Below are positions 53,144-62,810 of a stretch of DNA of 64,000 nucleotides, piece by piece. The DNA is from SZUA-36 sp963759155. GTDB lineage: Bacteria; Pseudomonadota; Gammaproteobacteria; Xanthomonadales; SZUA-36. The translations under genes and the position numbers were made by a program. The notes under the pieces are model-generated. The model was given only the letters and a program-made list of their open reading frames with translations, was not told where the DNA came from and made no database searches. The stretch is from positions 248,001-312,000 of the forward strand of contig CAVWXX010000001.1 of the NCBI GenBank assembly GCA_963759155.1, read 5' to 3'. Each line of letters begins with the position of its first letter. Position 1 is the stretch's first letter.

Positions 53144-54982
53144 ATGGAAACCGGTCTAACACTGACAGGCGATATGATGCTGGTGCTGGCCGTACTGGTC
53201 ATCACGATTGCCTTATTTGTGTTCGAGGTAGTCAGGGTTGATGTGGTGGCACTGTCGGTTATGGTGCTGCTGGGCCTGCTGGGCCTGGTGCCCTCGGACC
53301 AGCTTTTCAATGGCTTCGCTTCCAACGCCGTCATTTCCATAATCGCCGTGATGATCCTCGGCGCCGGACTGGATAGAACCGGTGTAATGACGGTTGTTGC
53401 CGCGTTCATATTGCGTATCGGCGGTAAAACCACCAACAGGATCATCCCGTTAATTTCGGGTACGGTCGGCGTTATTTCCAGCCTGATGCAAAACGTGGGT
53501 GCAACCGCCCTGTTTCTGCCGGTGGTATCGCGCATCTCGGCACGTACCGAGATCCCGCTTTCCCGCCTGCTGATGCCGATGGGCTTTTGCGCCATCCTCG
53601 GCGGCACCATGACGATGGTGGGCTCGTCACCCCTGATCCTGCTGAACGACCTGATAGCAGCATCCAATGCCTCCCTGCCACCCGGGGCCGAGACGCTTGG
53701 TCAGTTTGAGTTATTTGACGTGGCGCCCGTCGGACTGGCCCTGCTGGTCGTGGGCATCATCTATTTCCTGGTTTTTGGCAGGTTGTTACTGCCGGAAAAT
53801 AAAGTTGAAACGTCCGCCGTACCTGCCCGCACAAAGACCTACTTTGCCGATACCTATGACATACAGGGCGATGTGTATGAACTGCTGGTTACCGTGGACA
53901 GTCCACTGGTGGGTATGCAGGTTGGCGATGCTGAAAAGCTCGAAGGTATACCCCGTCTGCTCGCTATCCGTAATACCGAAGCACCACGCATGGCGCCACC
54001 TGCCGATGAGATGATCTGGGTTGGCACCATTCTCGGTGTGATGGGCACACGTGATGTGGTGGGACGTTTTGCCCTCGACTATCATTGCCGGCTACAACCC
54101 CGTGTGAAAACCTTCGGCAGTCTTTTTAACCCCAGTCGTGCCGGTATTTCCGAGATCGTTATGCCACCCGGCTCCAAGTTTATTGGCCAGACTATCGGCG
54201 AGGCTCGATTGCGTAAACGCTATGGTATCAGCGTGCTGGCCATCAACCGGCGCGGCCATATTATTAGTGAAAATATCCGCGAACAGGTTCTCGAAGCCGG
54301 TGACTGCCTGGTCAGTCATAGTACCTGGCGCGACCTGACCACCTTACAGGCAGAAAGAAAGTTTATCGTTGCTACCGACATACCAAAAGAAGAGCAACGT
54401 CCGCAGAAGGTTGGACAGGCACTTTTCTTCTTTGCCCTGTCCATCGGTATGATCATTTTCACCGACTTCAGGCTGTCGATTGCGTTGCTGGTGGGTGCAC
54501 TCGGCATGATACTCACACAGGTTCTTAGCATCGACGAGGCCTACAATTCTGTCAGCTGGAAAACCGTCTTTCTGGTCGCCAGCCTGATACCTATCGGTCT
54601 CGCGATGGAGTTGACCGGCACCGCGGCCTGGATTGCGCAACAGGCGATGGTTCTGCTTGGTAATATGCCAGACATCGCCGTACAGATAGTAATCGCCATA
54701 CTGGCCACGGTGTTCACGCTGGTCATGTCAAACGTCGGCGCCACAACCATCCTGGTGCCGATTGCGATTAGTATCGCGCTTGCCACCGGCGCCAACCCGA
54801 CCATGTATGCACTAATCGTTGCGTTGTCTACATCCAACTCCTTTATCCTGCCTACTCACCAGGTGAATGCCCTGATCATAGGACCCGGTGGCTACAAGGT
54901 TGCCGACTTTGTCAGAGTTGGTGGCGGTATGACCGTGATCTTCCTGGTGGTTATGTTGACCGTGGTCAACCTGATATTCTGA
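53144..54982 (+). CDS. SLC13-family permease with two RCK_C (TrkA-C) domains
   Basis: A 612-residue inner-membrane carrier. Two membrane halves (about 10-215 and 420-612) flank a cytosolic insert made of two TrkA-C domains: about 245-318 (VYELLVTVDSPLVGMQVGD) and about 333-410 (ISEIVMPPGSKFIGQTIGEA). The first half carries QNVGATALFLPVV and the second MSNVGATTILVPIAI, the paired motifs of this superfamily. RCK_C domains usually bind nucleotides or ions and gate transport. The substrate is likely a carboxylate, sulfate or cation, but is not determined. Confidence 0.87.
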   Translation: METGLTLTGDMMLVLAVLVITIALFVFEVVRVDVVALSVMVLLGLLGLVPSDQLFNGFASNAVISIIAVMILGAGLDRTGVMTVVAAFILRIGGKTTNRIIPLISGTVGVISSLMQNVGATALFLPVVSRISARTEIPLSRLLMPMGFCAILGGTMTMVGSSPLILLNDLIAASNASLPPGAETLGQFELFDVAPVGLALLVVGIIYFLVFGRLLLPENKVETSAVPARTKTYFADTYDIQGDVYELLVTVDSPLVGMQVGDAEKLEGIPRLLAIRNTEAPRMAPPADEMIWVGTILGVMGTRDVVGRFALDYHCRLQPRVKTFGSLFNPSRAGISEIVMPPGSKFIGQTIGEARLRKRYGISVLAINRRGHIISENIREQVLEAGDCLVSHSTWRDLTTLQAERKFIVATDIPKEEQRPQKVGQALFFFALSIGMIIFTDFRLSIALLVGALGMILTQVLSIDEAYNSVSWKTVFLVASLIPIGLAMELTGTAAWIAQQAMVLLGNMPDIAVQIVIAILATVFTLVMSNVGATTILVPIAISIALATGANPTMYALIVALSTSNSFILPTHQVNALIIGPGGYKVADFVRVGGGMTVIFLVVMLTVVNLIF

Positions 54983-55045
54983 TTCCTGATTGCCAACCGG
55001 GCCAACTCCTTGTCATCTTGCATGTCAGGCCCAATATGGACAAGC

Positions 55046-55345
55046 ATGCCTTATTATATTAGCCCCCCGCCGCAAAGCCCTCTGACCCGCATCATCACCG
55101 CGATCATCGCCGTATTTGTCCTGGTCGGATCCCTGATGCTTGGGATGGTTGCCCTGCTGATAGTCGCCGGGGTTGGTCTGATCGCCGGTCTCGTTTTGTG
55201 GTTGCGTGTGGCCTGGATCAAACGCCAGATACAGAAAAGCGGTGTGAATTTTGACACTGGCGAAAAAACTCAAAGGCCATCAGGGGATGTAATCGACGCC
55301 GAATACACCGTGGTATCGGTTCAGGATGACCACCAGGATAAATAA
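55046..55345 (+). CDS. Small membrane protein of unknown function
   Basis: A 99-residue protein with one long hydrophobic region, probably two spans (about 15-60: IITAIIAVFVLVGSLMLG, then ALLIVAGVGLIAGLVLWL). A charged C-terminal tail with an IDAEY motif follows. The ATG at 55046 gives MPYYISPPP; the frame extends to 55010. The layout resembles small proteins often encoded beside transporters, but I cannot name a family. Confidence 0.55.
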   Translation: MPYYISPPPQSPLTRIITAIIAVFVLVGSLMLGMVALLIVAGVGLIAGLVLWLRVAWIKRQIQKSGVNFDTGEKTQRPSGDVIDAEYTVVSVQDDHQDK

Positions 55346-55419
55346 AATCACAAATACACGTTGAAAACTCAGGATTACGGACTAGACTTAAGACAACAGT
55401 TCAATTCGGGTTAACCACC

Positions 55420-55854
55420 ATGTCAAAAGTCTCTCAAATACTGGAACACAAAGGCGCGATGGTGCTGTCAGTTGATATTGACGACACCGTTCTTGCCGCC
55501 ATCAGCCTGATGGCCCAGGTAAACATCGGCGCTGTTTTAGTACAAAAAGACGACACCATTTCCGGCATTTTTACCGAACGCGACTACCTGCAGAAAATTG
55601 CCCTGAAGTCACGCTCATCAGAGGAAACAAAGGTCGGTGATGTGATGACAACGCCGGTGATATCTGCTGACCCCAACGATTCCATACAGCAATGCATGGA
55701 AACCATGACAACCTGTCATTGCCGTCACCTGCCCGTTGTTGAGGAAGGCAAGCTTCTCGGTATTGTGTCCATCGGTGACCTGGTCAAAAAAATGCTCGAT
55801 GAAAAGCAATCTGAAGTCGAGAAATTAAACGAGTACATTACCGGTACTTATTGA
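55420..55854 (+). CDS. CBS-domain protein
   Basis: A 144-residue soluble protein made of two CBS domains (about 5-60 and 75-130). Conserved parts are GAVLVQKDDTISGIFTERDY in the first and CRHLPVVEEGKLLGIVSIGD in the second. Such stand-alone pairs bind adenosyl ligands (AMP, ATP or SAM) and act as sensors. No partner domain is fused. It begins 74 bases after the small membrane protein. Confidence 0.9.
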   Translation: MSKVSQILEHKGAMVLSVDIDDTVLAAISLMAQVNIGAVLVQKDDTISGIFTERDYLQKIALKSRSSEETKVGDVMTTPVISADPNDSIQQCMETMTTCHCRHLPVVEEGKLLGIVSIGDLVKKMLDEKQSEVEKLNEYITGTY

Positions 55855-55902
55855 CCCCACAAACAGTTTCACAACGCCTCGATGACAGTCCTGCCTGGAA
55901 AC

Positions 55903-56304
55903 TTACTCACCTGATTGTTGTTTCGTCTCGTCACGTGCTGCCTGCAATGCCTCGTCGATTTCCGCCTGCGCCTTTGCGCTGGTTCCCGCAGCAAGGTATT
56001 GCTCTTTCAATGTTTTTTCTACTTTGGAAAACAACGCATCAATTGAAGCGACAGCGGTGGCGTTTTCCGGTGGTTCATGGTTACCAAACAGGTTGATCCA
56101 CTCTTCTGAATCACGACCCACCTCGATCACCCGGAGGAATTCCCGTTCAGGCTCATCACCGCCCCTGAGCAGACCGATGAGGGTGGCGATCAGCGAAACC
56201 GGCAACAGGATAAGATCACGAAAACCATCAGCCATTAATTTGAGTTGAAATACGACGGAGTTTCGTATCAATTCACCGCGTTTTGATGTTTCTGAATCAC
56301 TCAT
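55903..56304 (-). CDS. Conserved small membrane-associated protein, function unknown
   Basis: A 133-residue protein. I chose the ATG at 56304 (MSDSETSKRGELIRN), which has GGAG 8 bases upstream. One hydrophobic segment (FRDLILLPVSLIATLIGLL, about 29-47) suggests a membrane anchor, followed by a charged region with EPEREFLRVIEVGRDSEEWI and a Gln/Ala-rich helical tail. I do not recognise a family name. It is divergent from the glycosylase gene and converges on the CBS gene. Confidence 0.6.
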   Translation of the reverse strand: MSDSETSKRGELIRNSVVFQLKLMADGFRDLILLPVSLIATLIGLLRGGDEPEREFLRVIEVGRDSEEWINLFGNHEPPENATAVASIDALFSKVEKTLKEQYLAAGTSAKAQAEIDEALQAARDETKQQSGE

Positions 56305-56413
56305 ACCGGGGCTCCACACATACTCAGATGCCAGCTTAATCGTTAAAGCTCTTTTTTGAAATAGTCCCAAAGTCACCTTGCCAGCAAGTCACTATCTATT
56401 TAGCCTTGAGAGC

Positions 56414-56926
56414 ATGGATATCTCACAAGGTTTTGCGCCGGTTGCGCGGCCGGATGCAAAAATACTGGTGCTGGGCTCAATGCCCGGTGTCGCTTCGCTT
56501 GCGGCAACCCGGTATTACGCATTCCCGCGAAATGCATTCTGGAAAATTATGGGTGACTTGTTTGGTGCAAACCCGCAGCTGGACTATCAAGCACGTCTGC
56601 AGATACTGCAAAACAATTACATCGCCTTGTGGGATGTCATCGAAGCCTGTCACCGGCCCGGCAGCCTGGACTCCGCTATCTCACAGGACGGCCTGGCGAC
56701 AAATGATTTCATTGCGTTTTTCGATAAGCACCCGGACATCAGCCACGTGTACTTTAATGGTCAGAAAGCTGCCAGCCTGTTTAAGAAGCAGGTACTGCCC
56801 GGGCTGGACGCTCAACACGAGTACAGGGTCTTGCCGTCAACCAGTCCGGCCAACGCCGCCATGAACTATGCTGCAAAGCTTGAATCGTGGTCGGTACTAA
56901 AAAAAGACCTTTATCATTTACGGTGA
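56414..56926 (+). CDS. DNA glycosylase, UDG family 6-like (hypoxanthine-DNA glycosylase)
   Basis: A 170-residue enzyme of the uracil-DNA-glycosylase superfamily. The N-terminal motif LVLGSMPGVASLAATRYYAFPRNAFW, of which GSMPG, YYAFPRN and FW are the key parts, is the family 6 (HDG) pattern. The C-terminal LPSTSPANA is the minor-groove loop. It should excise deaminated bases, mainly hypoxanthine. The ATG at 56414 is preferred over the TTG at 56378. Its 3' end overlaps the convergent hydrolase gene by 13 bases. Confidence 0.88.
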   Translation: MDISQGFAPVARPDAKILVLGSMPGVASLAATRYYAFPRNAFWKIMGDLFGANPQLDYQARLQILQNNYIALWDVIEACHRPGSLDSAISQDGLATNDFIAFFDKHPDISHVYFNGQKAASLFKKQVLPGLDAQHEYRVLPSTSPANAAMNYAAKLESWSVLKKDLYHLR

Positions 56927-57885
56927 TCCAGCCAGAACTCAATACCCTGTGTGTTGAGTTTGATATCAGAGCCCAGTAACTCCAGGCAGCGCTTTTGATC
57001 CAGCCTTACACCGTGCTTTTCCAGGCCGCTCAGCAACCAGTCACTCATAGCGGTCTCTATTTTTTGCCGGCGCTTATCATCGTCTTTGAACTTTTCAGCA
57101 ATGCTCACGAAGGTATCCACCCCGTCGATCATTACCCTTGCAAGCCGCTGAACATCGTCAACTCGGCCATAATGTGTGAGGTACATGTAATCCGGCTTAT
57201 CGGCGACCAGTTTTCTGACCGACGCCTTCAGCGCCTCGGGATCAAACTGGATGGGCGTGGTGGTAGGAAGCAGAAAAGCGCCATTGGCGGTATCAAACTC
57301 ACGATACGAAAGACCGAAAGTATCACCGGTAAACCAGCCATTGGTGAGACTGTCATACACACAAAAGTGATGACGGGCATGGCCCGGGCTATCCATAAAC
57401 CGTAACTGGCGGTTACCCAATGTCACCTCGTCACCATCTTCCATGATCCGTGTGCGGTCTTCTTCAACAGGGACCAGGGTGCCATAGACCTCGTCGAACA
57501 ATTGATCGCCATATACCGCTCTCGCGCCGGCTTCGAGTTTTGCCGGGTTGATCATATGACGCGCACCGTAGGGGTGTACCAGGAAAGTGGCATTGGGTAG
57601 TAATTGCATCAGGCTGCCGGCGCCCCCCGCGTGATCCAGGTGGACATGCGTGACGATCACATAAGATACGTCCTCCGGTTTCCATCCCCGGTTCTGGAGT
57701 ACTTTCATCAGGCGTGGTGTACTCGAATTGGTACCCACCTCGATAAAAGCCACTTCAGTCCCCGCCTCTACCAGGTAGCACCCGGCCATGTGTTCGCGGT
57801 GAAAATCGGCATCGATGACGTTCACGCCACCTTCGTATTCAGTCACACTGATCTGATCTGTTGTCGTTTGATCTGTTGTCGTCAT
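56914..57885 (-). CDS. Metallo-beta-lactamase-fold hydrolase
   Basis: A 323-residue protein of the metallo-beta-lactamase fold. The metal motif THVHLDHAGG gives H-x-H-x-D-H. Further ligands are in DSPGHARHHFCVY and WFTGDTFGLSY. The C-terminal third is helical and is an extension beyond the core. It resembles the glyoxalase-II-like/quorum-type group, but the substrate is unknown. I chose the ATG at 57885; the N-terminus contains a short duplicated TTTDQ. It is a single gene. Confidence 0.85.
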   Translation of the reverse strand: MTTTDQTTTDQISVTEYEGGVNVIDADFHREHMAGCYLVEAGTEVAFIEVGTNSSTPRLMKVLQNRGWKPEDVSYVIVTHVHLDHAGGAGSLMQLLPNATFLVHPYGARHMINPAKLEAGARAVYGDQLFDEVYGTLVPVEEDRTRIMEDGDEVTLGNRQLRFMDSPGHARHHFCVYDSLTNGWFTGDTFGLSYREFDTANGAFLLPTTTPIQFDPEALKASVRKLVADKPDYMYLTHYGRVDDVQRLARVMIDGVDTFVSIAEKFKDDDKRRQKIETAMSDWLLSGLEKHGVRLDQKRCLELLGSDIKLNTQGIEFWLDHRK

Positions 57886-58050
57886 AATAAACTTCCGTAT
57901 CGCAACCACCTCGTGGGAACATATCACAACAGGCTGGCAGGTGCGGATCAAAATTTGTCAAAATTTCCCTCCATCCCGTTTATAATCCACTCAAGCTGAT
58001 CATGACGTGCAAATGGCATCCAAAAGAATCAGATAAAGAAGAGGAAAAAC

Positions 58051-58452
58051 ATGCGTAAATACCGCAGACACACGCAGATTGTGTATGCCTTATTGGTTGT
58101 GCTCACCATTTGGCTTATCAACCCGGTCCTGGCCGGTGGCGGCGACCCCGAGAAAGCAAAACAGGCCTGGCCGATGATTCATAGCGGTGCTTTACTGGTG
58201 GATGTGCGCTCGCAGAAAGAATTTTCAGCAGGGCACCTGGACGGCGCGGTCAATATCGAATGGGATCAAACTGACGCCCTGGTGGCAGCCATTGGCGATG
58301 ACAAACAACGCCAGGTGGTCTTTTATTGCAGAACCGGTAACCGGGTTGGTAAGTCAATCGCCGTGTTGGAAAGCATGGGTTACACCAATATTTTCAATGC
58401 AACCGGCCTTGAGGCCCTGCTGGACACAAAACCTGCAACACCGAATCCTTAG
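58051..58452 (+). CDS. Periplasmic single-domain rhodanese
   Basis: A 133-residue protein with an N-terminal signal sequence (YALLVVLTIWLINPVLA) and one rhodanese domain. The active-site Cys93 lies in CRTGNRVGKS, the six-residue loop typical of thiosulfate:cyanide sulfurtransferases. LLVDVRSQKEFSAGHLDGAVNI is the usual first motif. Export suggests a role in periplasmic sulfur or thiol chemistry. Confidence 0.9.
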   Translation: MRKYRRHTQIVYALLVVLTIWLINPVLAGGGDPEKAKQAWPMIHSGALLVDVRSQKEFSAGHLDGAVNIEWDQTDALVAAIGDDKQRQVVFYCRTGNRVGKSIAVLESMGYTNIFNATGLEALLDTKPATPNP

Positions 58453-58561
58453 TGCTTGTTAATCCGTGATTTTTCAGAGTCATTCCGGCGGATAAGGTGA
58501 CTTCTCCCATATGCACAAGGTTTAAATTTTTCGTATGATGATTCCAAGCGCAGGACATCAC

Positions 58562-59608
58562 ATGAAAAATTATCTCGTTTTTATCGCCCTTATTTGCTTT
58601 GCAGGCTCTGCAATTGCGGCCAGGCAAACATCCTCCACACCCTGGGATCGCAGCAGTGCCATGGCAGCCGCGCGATCTGTGAATATCGACATTGAAATAT
58701 ATGAAATCAGCAATGTCTCATCGCTATCTGATGGTGAGGCCACCGTTAAGCGGCTGAAACAGATTGAAACCCGCAGCGACTGGCCCATGCCTGCACGTGA
58801 GGCCGCCCTGTATAAGTTCACACGCTCACTGCGGGAACTCCCACGCGCAGCCGTCGCTACCGAGGTGATGGTCCATTTGCATAACTACCAGCCGCAAACA
58901 CTGGTACCACATGAGGACCATGGCAACACCCTGGTTCCGCTGTTCAATATTCGCGGTGCCGCCGCAGGTATTGAAAATGGCTGGCAACGTATGGAGTCTG
59001 CCGCAGATGCCGTCGTGTTGCTCGAAGCAAACCCGGATGAACTGGTTTCCGAATATATTAAAACCACCAATTCCAACCGGCGTGCCGGCTACCTGGACAG
59101 CCTCGGCCAAGCCAATATGGCCGATGTCGAAGATGTGCAGGCTGCAATCCTCGAAAAACTTGATCAGGCACCTGAGTTGACACCCATGATGGGGGTGACC
59201 GCAGTCAGAACCCTGGACATGTTTGCGATTGAGCAACTGTTGATCAATGGCCATGGCGCAGGACTTTCTTCAACGCTCAAACAGCTCGATCAACAACTTC
59301 AGCGTTCAGAAACTGCTGCCTTGTTAATATTTGCAGTACAACAGGCGCCCGCCCAAAATGCCTCATTGGCAATAGCTGCCTGGTGGCCACGCTTGAAACA
59401 TGAGGCGGTCATACGTGATCTGTTGGTGGAAAAACTGGCGGACCCGGCACTTGGTGGCGCCGCGGCACTGGCGCTGGCACAGAGCCCTGACATACAGACG
59501 ATCAAGATATTGCAGGATACCGCCAATGGCGAAACGCTGGAGGCGCGACGTGCGCAGATGGCCCTGGACATCAACCGCGACCGCCTCGCCGGGGAGGTTC
59601 AACAATGA
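58562..59608 (+). CDS. Exported helical-repeat protein of unknown function
   Basis: A 348-residue secreted protein with signal peptide MKNYLVFIALICFAGSAIAA. I chose the ATG at 58562 for that reason; the frame extends to 58535. The mature part is helical with Ala and Leu repeats that look like HEAT/Armadillo-type units toward the C-terminus (LVEKLADPALGGAAALALAQ), but no family name is clear. It overlaps the carboxypeptidase gene by 4 bases, so both are exported and made together. It may be an inhibitor, chaperone or partner; that is inference. Confidence 0.7.
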   Translation: MKNYLVFIALICFAGSAIAARQTSSTPWDRSSAMAAARSVNIDIEIYEISNVSSLSDGEATVKRLKQIETRSDWPMPAREAALYKFTRSLRELPRAAVATEVMVHLHNYQPQTLVPHEDHGNTLVPLFNIRGAAAGIENGWQRMESAADAVVLLEANPDELVSEYIKTTNSNRRAGYLDSLGQANMADVEDVQAAILEKLDQAPELTPMMGVTAVRTLDMFAIEQLLINGHGAGLSSTLKQLDQQLQRSETAALLIFAVQQAPAQNASLAIAAWWPRLKHEAVIRDLLVEKLADPALGGAAALALAQSPDIQTIKILQDTANGETLEARRAQMALDINRDRLAGEVQQ

Positions 59609-62202
59609 ATCGTCTCTCCCTGCTTTTACTGACGACCTTCCTCTTTGCCAGCAGCCAGCTCAACGCCCAGGTCATGACCGAATGGGTAGAGACCAGGTTA
59701 TTGGGCGATACCAACAAGATCGAACTGGGATACCCGGTACCGATACCCGTTGATACACCTGAGCCCTTCGATGGGTTCAGAACCTATGCAGGCTTGCACA
59801 TGCGTCACCAGGACCTGGCCGCCTCGACACCCTGGGTTCACCCGGAAGCCATCGGCACCACCCACCAGGGCCGCACTATCTGGGCCTATCGTCTTGGTGA
59901 TAATGATCTTTTAACCATTGATGGGTTGCCGGAAGCAGCAACACTGACCAATGGTGGTATTCACGCACGTGAATGGCAGACACCAGAGGCCGTCACCGGC
60001 ATCCTGGAGTTGCTCGCCACGCACGAATCCGACCATCATTTTTACGATTACCTGCGTGACAACGTCAACATGATCGTGATCCCATCGTTGAATATCGATG
60101 GTTTTATACAGACCCAGCGTTATCCGAGCCTCAACTACCTGCAATCCGACCCGGATTATCCGGATACTTCACCCCGTGACGGTCGTATGCGCCGTAAGAA
60201 CATGCTCAATACCGATGAGGACCTGTACACGACCTTCGATCATCTGAACGGTGTTGACCTGAACCGAAACAATGCGCCCTACTGGGCAACCAACACCGAC
60301 CGGTCTTCATTTGACCCGCAATCAATTGTCCATCACGGTGCCTCAGCAGCCTCGGAGCCTGAAATACAGGCCCTGGATGCCGCGGGTCAACTTGGCCCGA
60401 TTGACCGTCTGCGTTTGTATACCGACGTGCATTCTTACTCGATGGTGACTTACTGGCTAAGAACAAATTACTTCCGCCTCGCCAGGGAGAATGAACGAAT
60501 ACAGAATACCTTTAGCAATCACCACGCTGAATTCCCCGCAGGCAAGCGTTATGCCGTTACCAGCTTTAGTGGCGCAGTACTGAACCAGGGTATTGGAATG
60601 ACTGATGAATACTTCACCAGCACCTACCATATCCCTGCCTGGGGGCTTGAAGTCGAACCCAGCAATGGTGCGCCCTATCATTCCCCACTGCCAGGCGCCG
60701 GGGCGGATTATGGTGGTACAAATGAGAACAGCCATGACGGATTTATACTTCCGGAATCGGAAATACGCAGGGTAAGGGAAGAACTCGCCCAATCATTTGC
60801 GGCCATATATTACCGCCAGGCGGGACCACCGACGATACGCGCCTTGCGAATGATCGATACAGATACCGGTGCTGTTTTATTTGAGGCAGAGTGGGACGTA
60901 GTGGACAACCAGACCCGCTCGCTCTATAGCAAGCAGTTACAACCCTTACAACTCGACCATCGGTATGATGCCTGGCTGTCATTTGACAAGCCCATGCGTT
61001 GGCGTGAAAACGGTCAGGTGGTACCTTTCCCGGGTCAGCCGGCAAGCACCCTGGATCTGGAGGCTGACATTCTGATCAATGGTTCTTCCGTGACCACAAT
61101 CCTGGAAGCGGCCGATTGGCTTAATCAGCCTGGCGGCGCACCCGATGGGTACATGAACTATCAGGATGATGCATTGAAGTTGACGGTTATCTTTCCCGCT
61201 GACGAACAAAACCTCGGCCTGGTGACTGGTCTGGAAGAAGCGACCATGGCGCTTACCGCAACCGATATGACCAATATGCGCATCGACTCCAACCCCGCGA
61301 CCGTCACAAACTGGGAAGAAGGCATATGGAAAAGATATGAAAACACCTCTGGTACCGAAGGCGATATCGGCGGCATTGACGCCACGATAACTTTCCAGGT
61401 AACCAGCGACGCGGTACCACCGCCTTTCCTGCTGGAGCCCGGTATCACCTCAGCCTGGTATGATCCAACACACGACGGCGAGGGTTTCCTGCTTGAGATG
61501 CTGGCTGACAATAATGCAGTTATGTATTGGTTTACCTATAACGACCAGGGTGAACAGGACTGGTATATCGCTGCCGGGGAAGTACGTGGCAACCGCATCG
61601 TATTTCCGAGCCTGCTGCGCGTTAGCGGTGGTGAATTCGGACCCGGATTCGATCCCACAAAAGTGACCGAGGAAGTGGTCGGCTCGGCCAGTTTTATCTG
61701 GTCGGGTTGCGATGCGGGCGATATGAGCTATCAAATCGGTACCCGGCATGGCCGTATGCAGCTTTTGAGAATCTCCCGCCTGATGGGTCTTGAATGTGGA
61801 AGCGAAACACAACCGCCAGTCAGCGAGGCGGCCCTGCTCAGCGGCTCATGGTACGACCCGACCCACAGCGGCGAAGGCTACAACGTGGAAGTGCTGAGCG
61901 ACGGCCGGGTTGTCGTTTACTGGTTCAGCTATGACCCTGAAGGTAAGCGGCGCTGGTTCTTCGGCTTGGGCGATATCGTTGATGGCAAGCTGGTTTTCAA
62001 TGATATACAGACGTCCAGCGGTGGTATTTTCGGACCGGAATTTGACCCACAATCCGTTGTTTTCACCCCATGGGGAACACTGGAACTGGATCTCAGCTGT
62101 GACAGTGGCATCGCAACTTATAACAGCACCGAGGAAGGATTTGGTGCCGGTACGCTTAACCTCGTACGTTTAACAAATATTGATCAGCTTGCCTGTCCGT
62201 AG
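59605..62202 (+). CDS. Secreted M14 zinc carboxypeptidase with two C-terminal WYDP-type repeats
   Basis: An 865-residue exported metallopeptidase. A signal peptide (to A-Q at 22) precedes the M14 domain (about 50-405). The zinc ligands are H120 and E123 in GGIHAREWQTPEA and a later His in YTDVHSYS; the catalytic Glu is in WGLEVEPSNG. A beta-rich linker follows, then two tandem domains starting near 616 (AWYDPTHDGEGFLLEML) and 746 (SWYDPTHSGEGYNVEVL), which are common exported modules in gammaproteobacteria. It degrades peptides outside the cell or in the periplasm. Confidence 0.9.
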   Translation: MNRLSLLLLTTFLFASSQLNAQVMTEWVETRLLGDTNKIELGYPVPIPVDTPEPFDGFRTYAGLHMRHQDLAASTPWVHPEAIGTTHQGRTIWAYRLGDNDLLTIDGLPEAATLTNGGIHAREWQTPEAVTGILELLATHESDHHFYDYLRDNVNMIVIPSLNIDGFIQTQRYPSLNYLQSDPDYPDTSPRDGRMRRKNMLNTDEDLYTTFDHLNGVDLNRNNAPYWATNTDRSSFDPQSIVHHGASAASEPEIQALDAAGQLGPIDRLRLYTDVHSYSMVTYWLRTNYFRLARENERIQNTFSNHHAEFPAGKRYAVTSFSGAVLNQGIGMTDEYFTSTYHIPAWGLEVEPSNGAPYHSPLPGAGADYGGTNENSHDGFILPESEIRRVREELAQSFAAIYYRQAGPPTIRALRMIDTDTGAVLFEAEWDVVDNQTRSLYSKQLQPLQLDHRYDAWLSFDKPMRWRENGQVVPFPGQPASTLDLEADILINGSSVTTILEAADWLNQPGGAPDGYMNYQDDALKLTVIFPADEQNLGLVTGLEEATMALTATDMTNMRIDSNPATVTNWEEGIWKRYENTSGTEGDIGGIDATITFQVTSDAVPPPFLLEPGITSAWYDPTHDGEGFLLEMLADNNAVMYWFTYNDQGEQDWYIAAGEVRGNRIVFPSLLRVSGGEFGPGFDPTKVTEEVVGSASFIWSGCDAGDMSYQIGTRHGRMQLLRISRLMGLECGSETQPPVSEAALLSGSWYDPTHSGEGYNVEVLSDGRVVVYWFSYDPEGKRRWFFGLGDIVDGKLVFNDIQTSSGGIFGPEFDPQSVVFTPWGTLELDLSCDSGIATYNSTEEGFGAGTLNLVRLTNIDQLACP

Positions 62203-62283
62203 CAGACAGGCAATCGCTGGCACGCGAGCAGGCAAAACCCTTTATAATTGCCGCCGTTTACTGGAATTGAAGGAAATATATAC

Positions 62284-62556
62284 GTGAGCGCTAAAGACAG
62301 TCATAACGAATGTACAACCCGGTTTATCGACCTGGCCAACACTTTGAAGAACGAAGGTCATGATACCCAGATGGTCTCGGCCGCCTTGATGGCAGCATCC
62401 GGAATCTACGCAACCTACATCACGGCCGGCAATACCGGTGGACTACAACCTTCCGGCGTGGACAAAGTCGTTATGATGTACCGGCGTAACCTGGAATTCA
62501 TCCAGGAACGTAAAAAAGCGGAAAAAGAGGCACGGGAAGACGCTTCAGACGTTTAA
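62284..62556 (+). CDS. DUF3144 family protein
   Basis: A 90-residue cytosolic protein. The start is a GTG at 62284 with AAGGA upstream; the frame extends to 62248. It matches the DUF3144 pattern: FIDLANTLKNEGHD, then AALMAASGIYATYITAGN and a positively charged tail. Function unknown. A weak hairpin and T-run follow. Confidence 0.85.
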   Translation: MSAKDSHNECTTRFIDLANTLKNEGHDTQMVSAALMAASGIYATYITAGNTGGLQPSGVDKVVMMYRRNLEFIQERKKAEKEAREDASDV

Positions 62557-62582
62557 CCATTGATGGTTTAAGCGGTTTTTTT
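62555..62582 (+). terminator. Weak terminator after the DUF3144 gene
   Basis: AACCA (62555-62559) pairs with TGGTT (62564-62568); seven T follow at 62576-62582 after a 7-base gap. The stem is short. Confidence 0.3.
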
Positions 62583-62641
62583 GCGCAAACTACTTCTCAG
62601 TTGCTACTTGTCGAAGGTACAATTGCAACCCGCACAAAAAC

Positions 62642-62718
62642 GGGCCCATAGCTCAGCTGGTTAGAGCACTCGACTCATAATCGATCGGTCGTAGGTTCAA
62701 GTCCTACTGGGCCCACCA
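62642..62718 (+). tRNA. tRNA-Ile2 (anticodon CAU, lysidine-modified type)
   Basis: A complete 77-base cloverleaf with an encoded CCA. The acceptor arm GGGCCCA pairs with TGGGCCC, and the T arm is GTAGG-TTCAAGT-CCTAC. The anticodon CAT is at 62676-62678. A CAT anticodon can mean Met or Ile2. The acceptor base pairs C4-G69 and C5-G68 and the loop TTCAAGT match E. coli Ile2 (the TilS substrate) and not elongator Met, which has U4-A69 and A5-U68. It therefore probably decodes AUA after C34 is turned into lysidine. Confidence 0.88.
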
Positions 62719-62810
62719 TTTTTTCAACGGTCCTTACCGGTCACACAGGTAACAGTTTATTCCGTGCACCTGGCCATTGATGCCCGGTTCAAAACAATCA
62801 ACTCTGCCCA

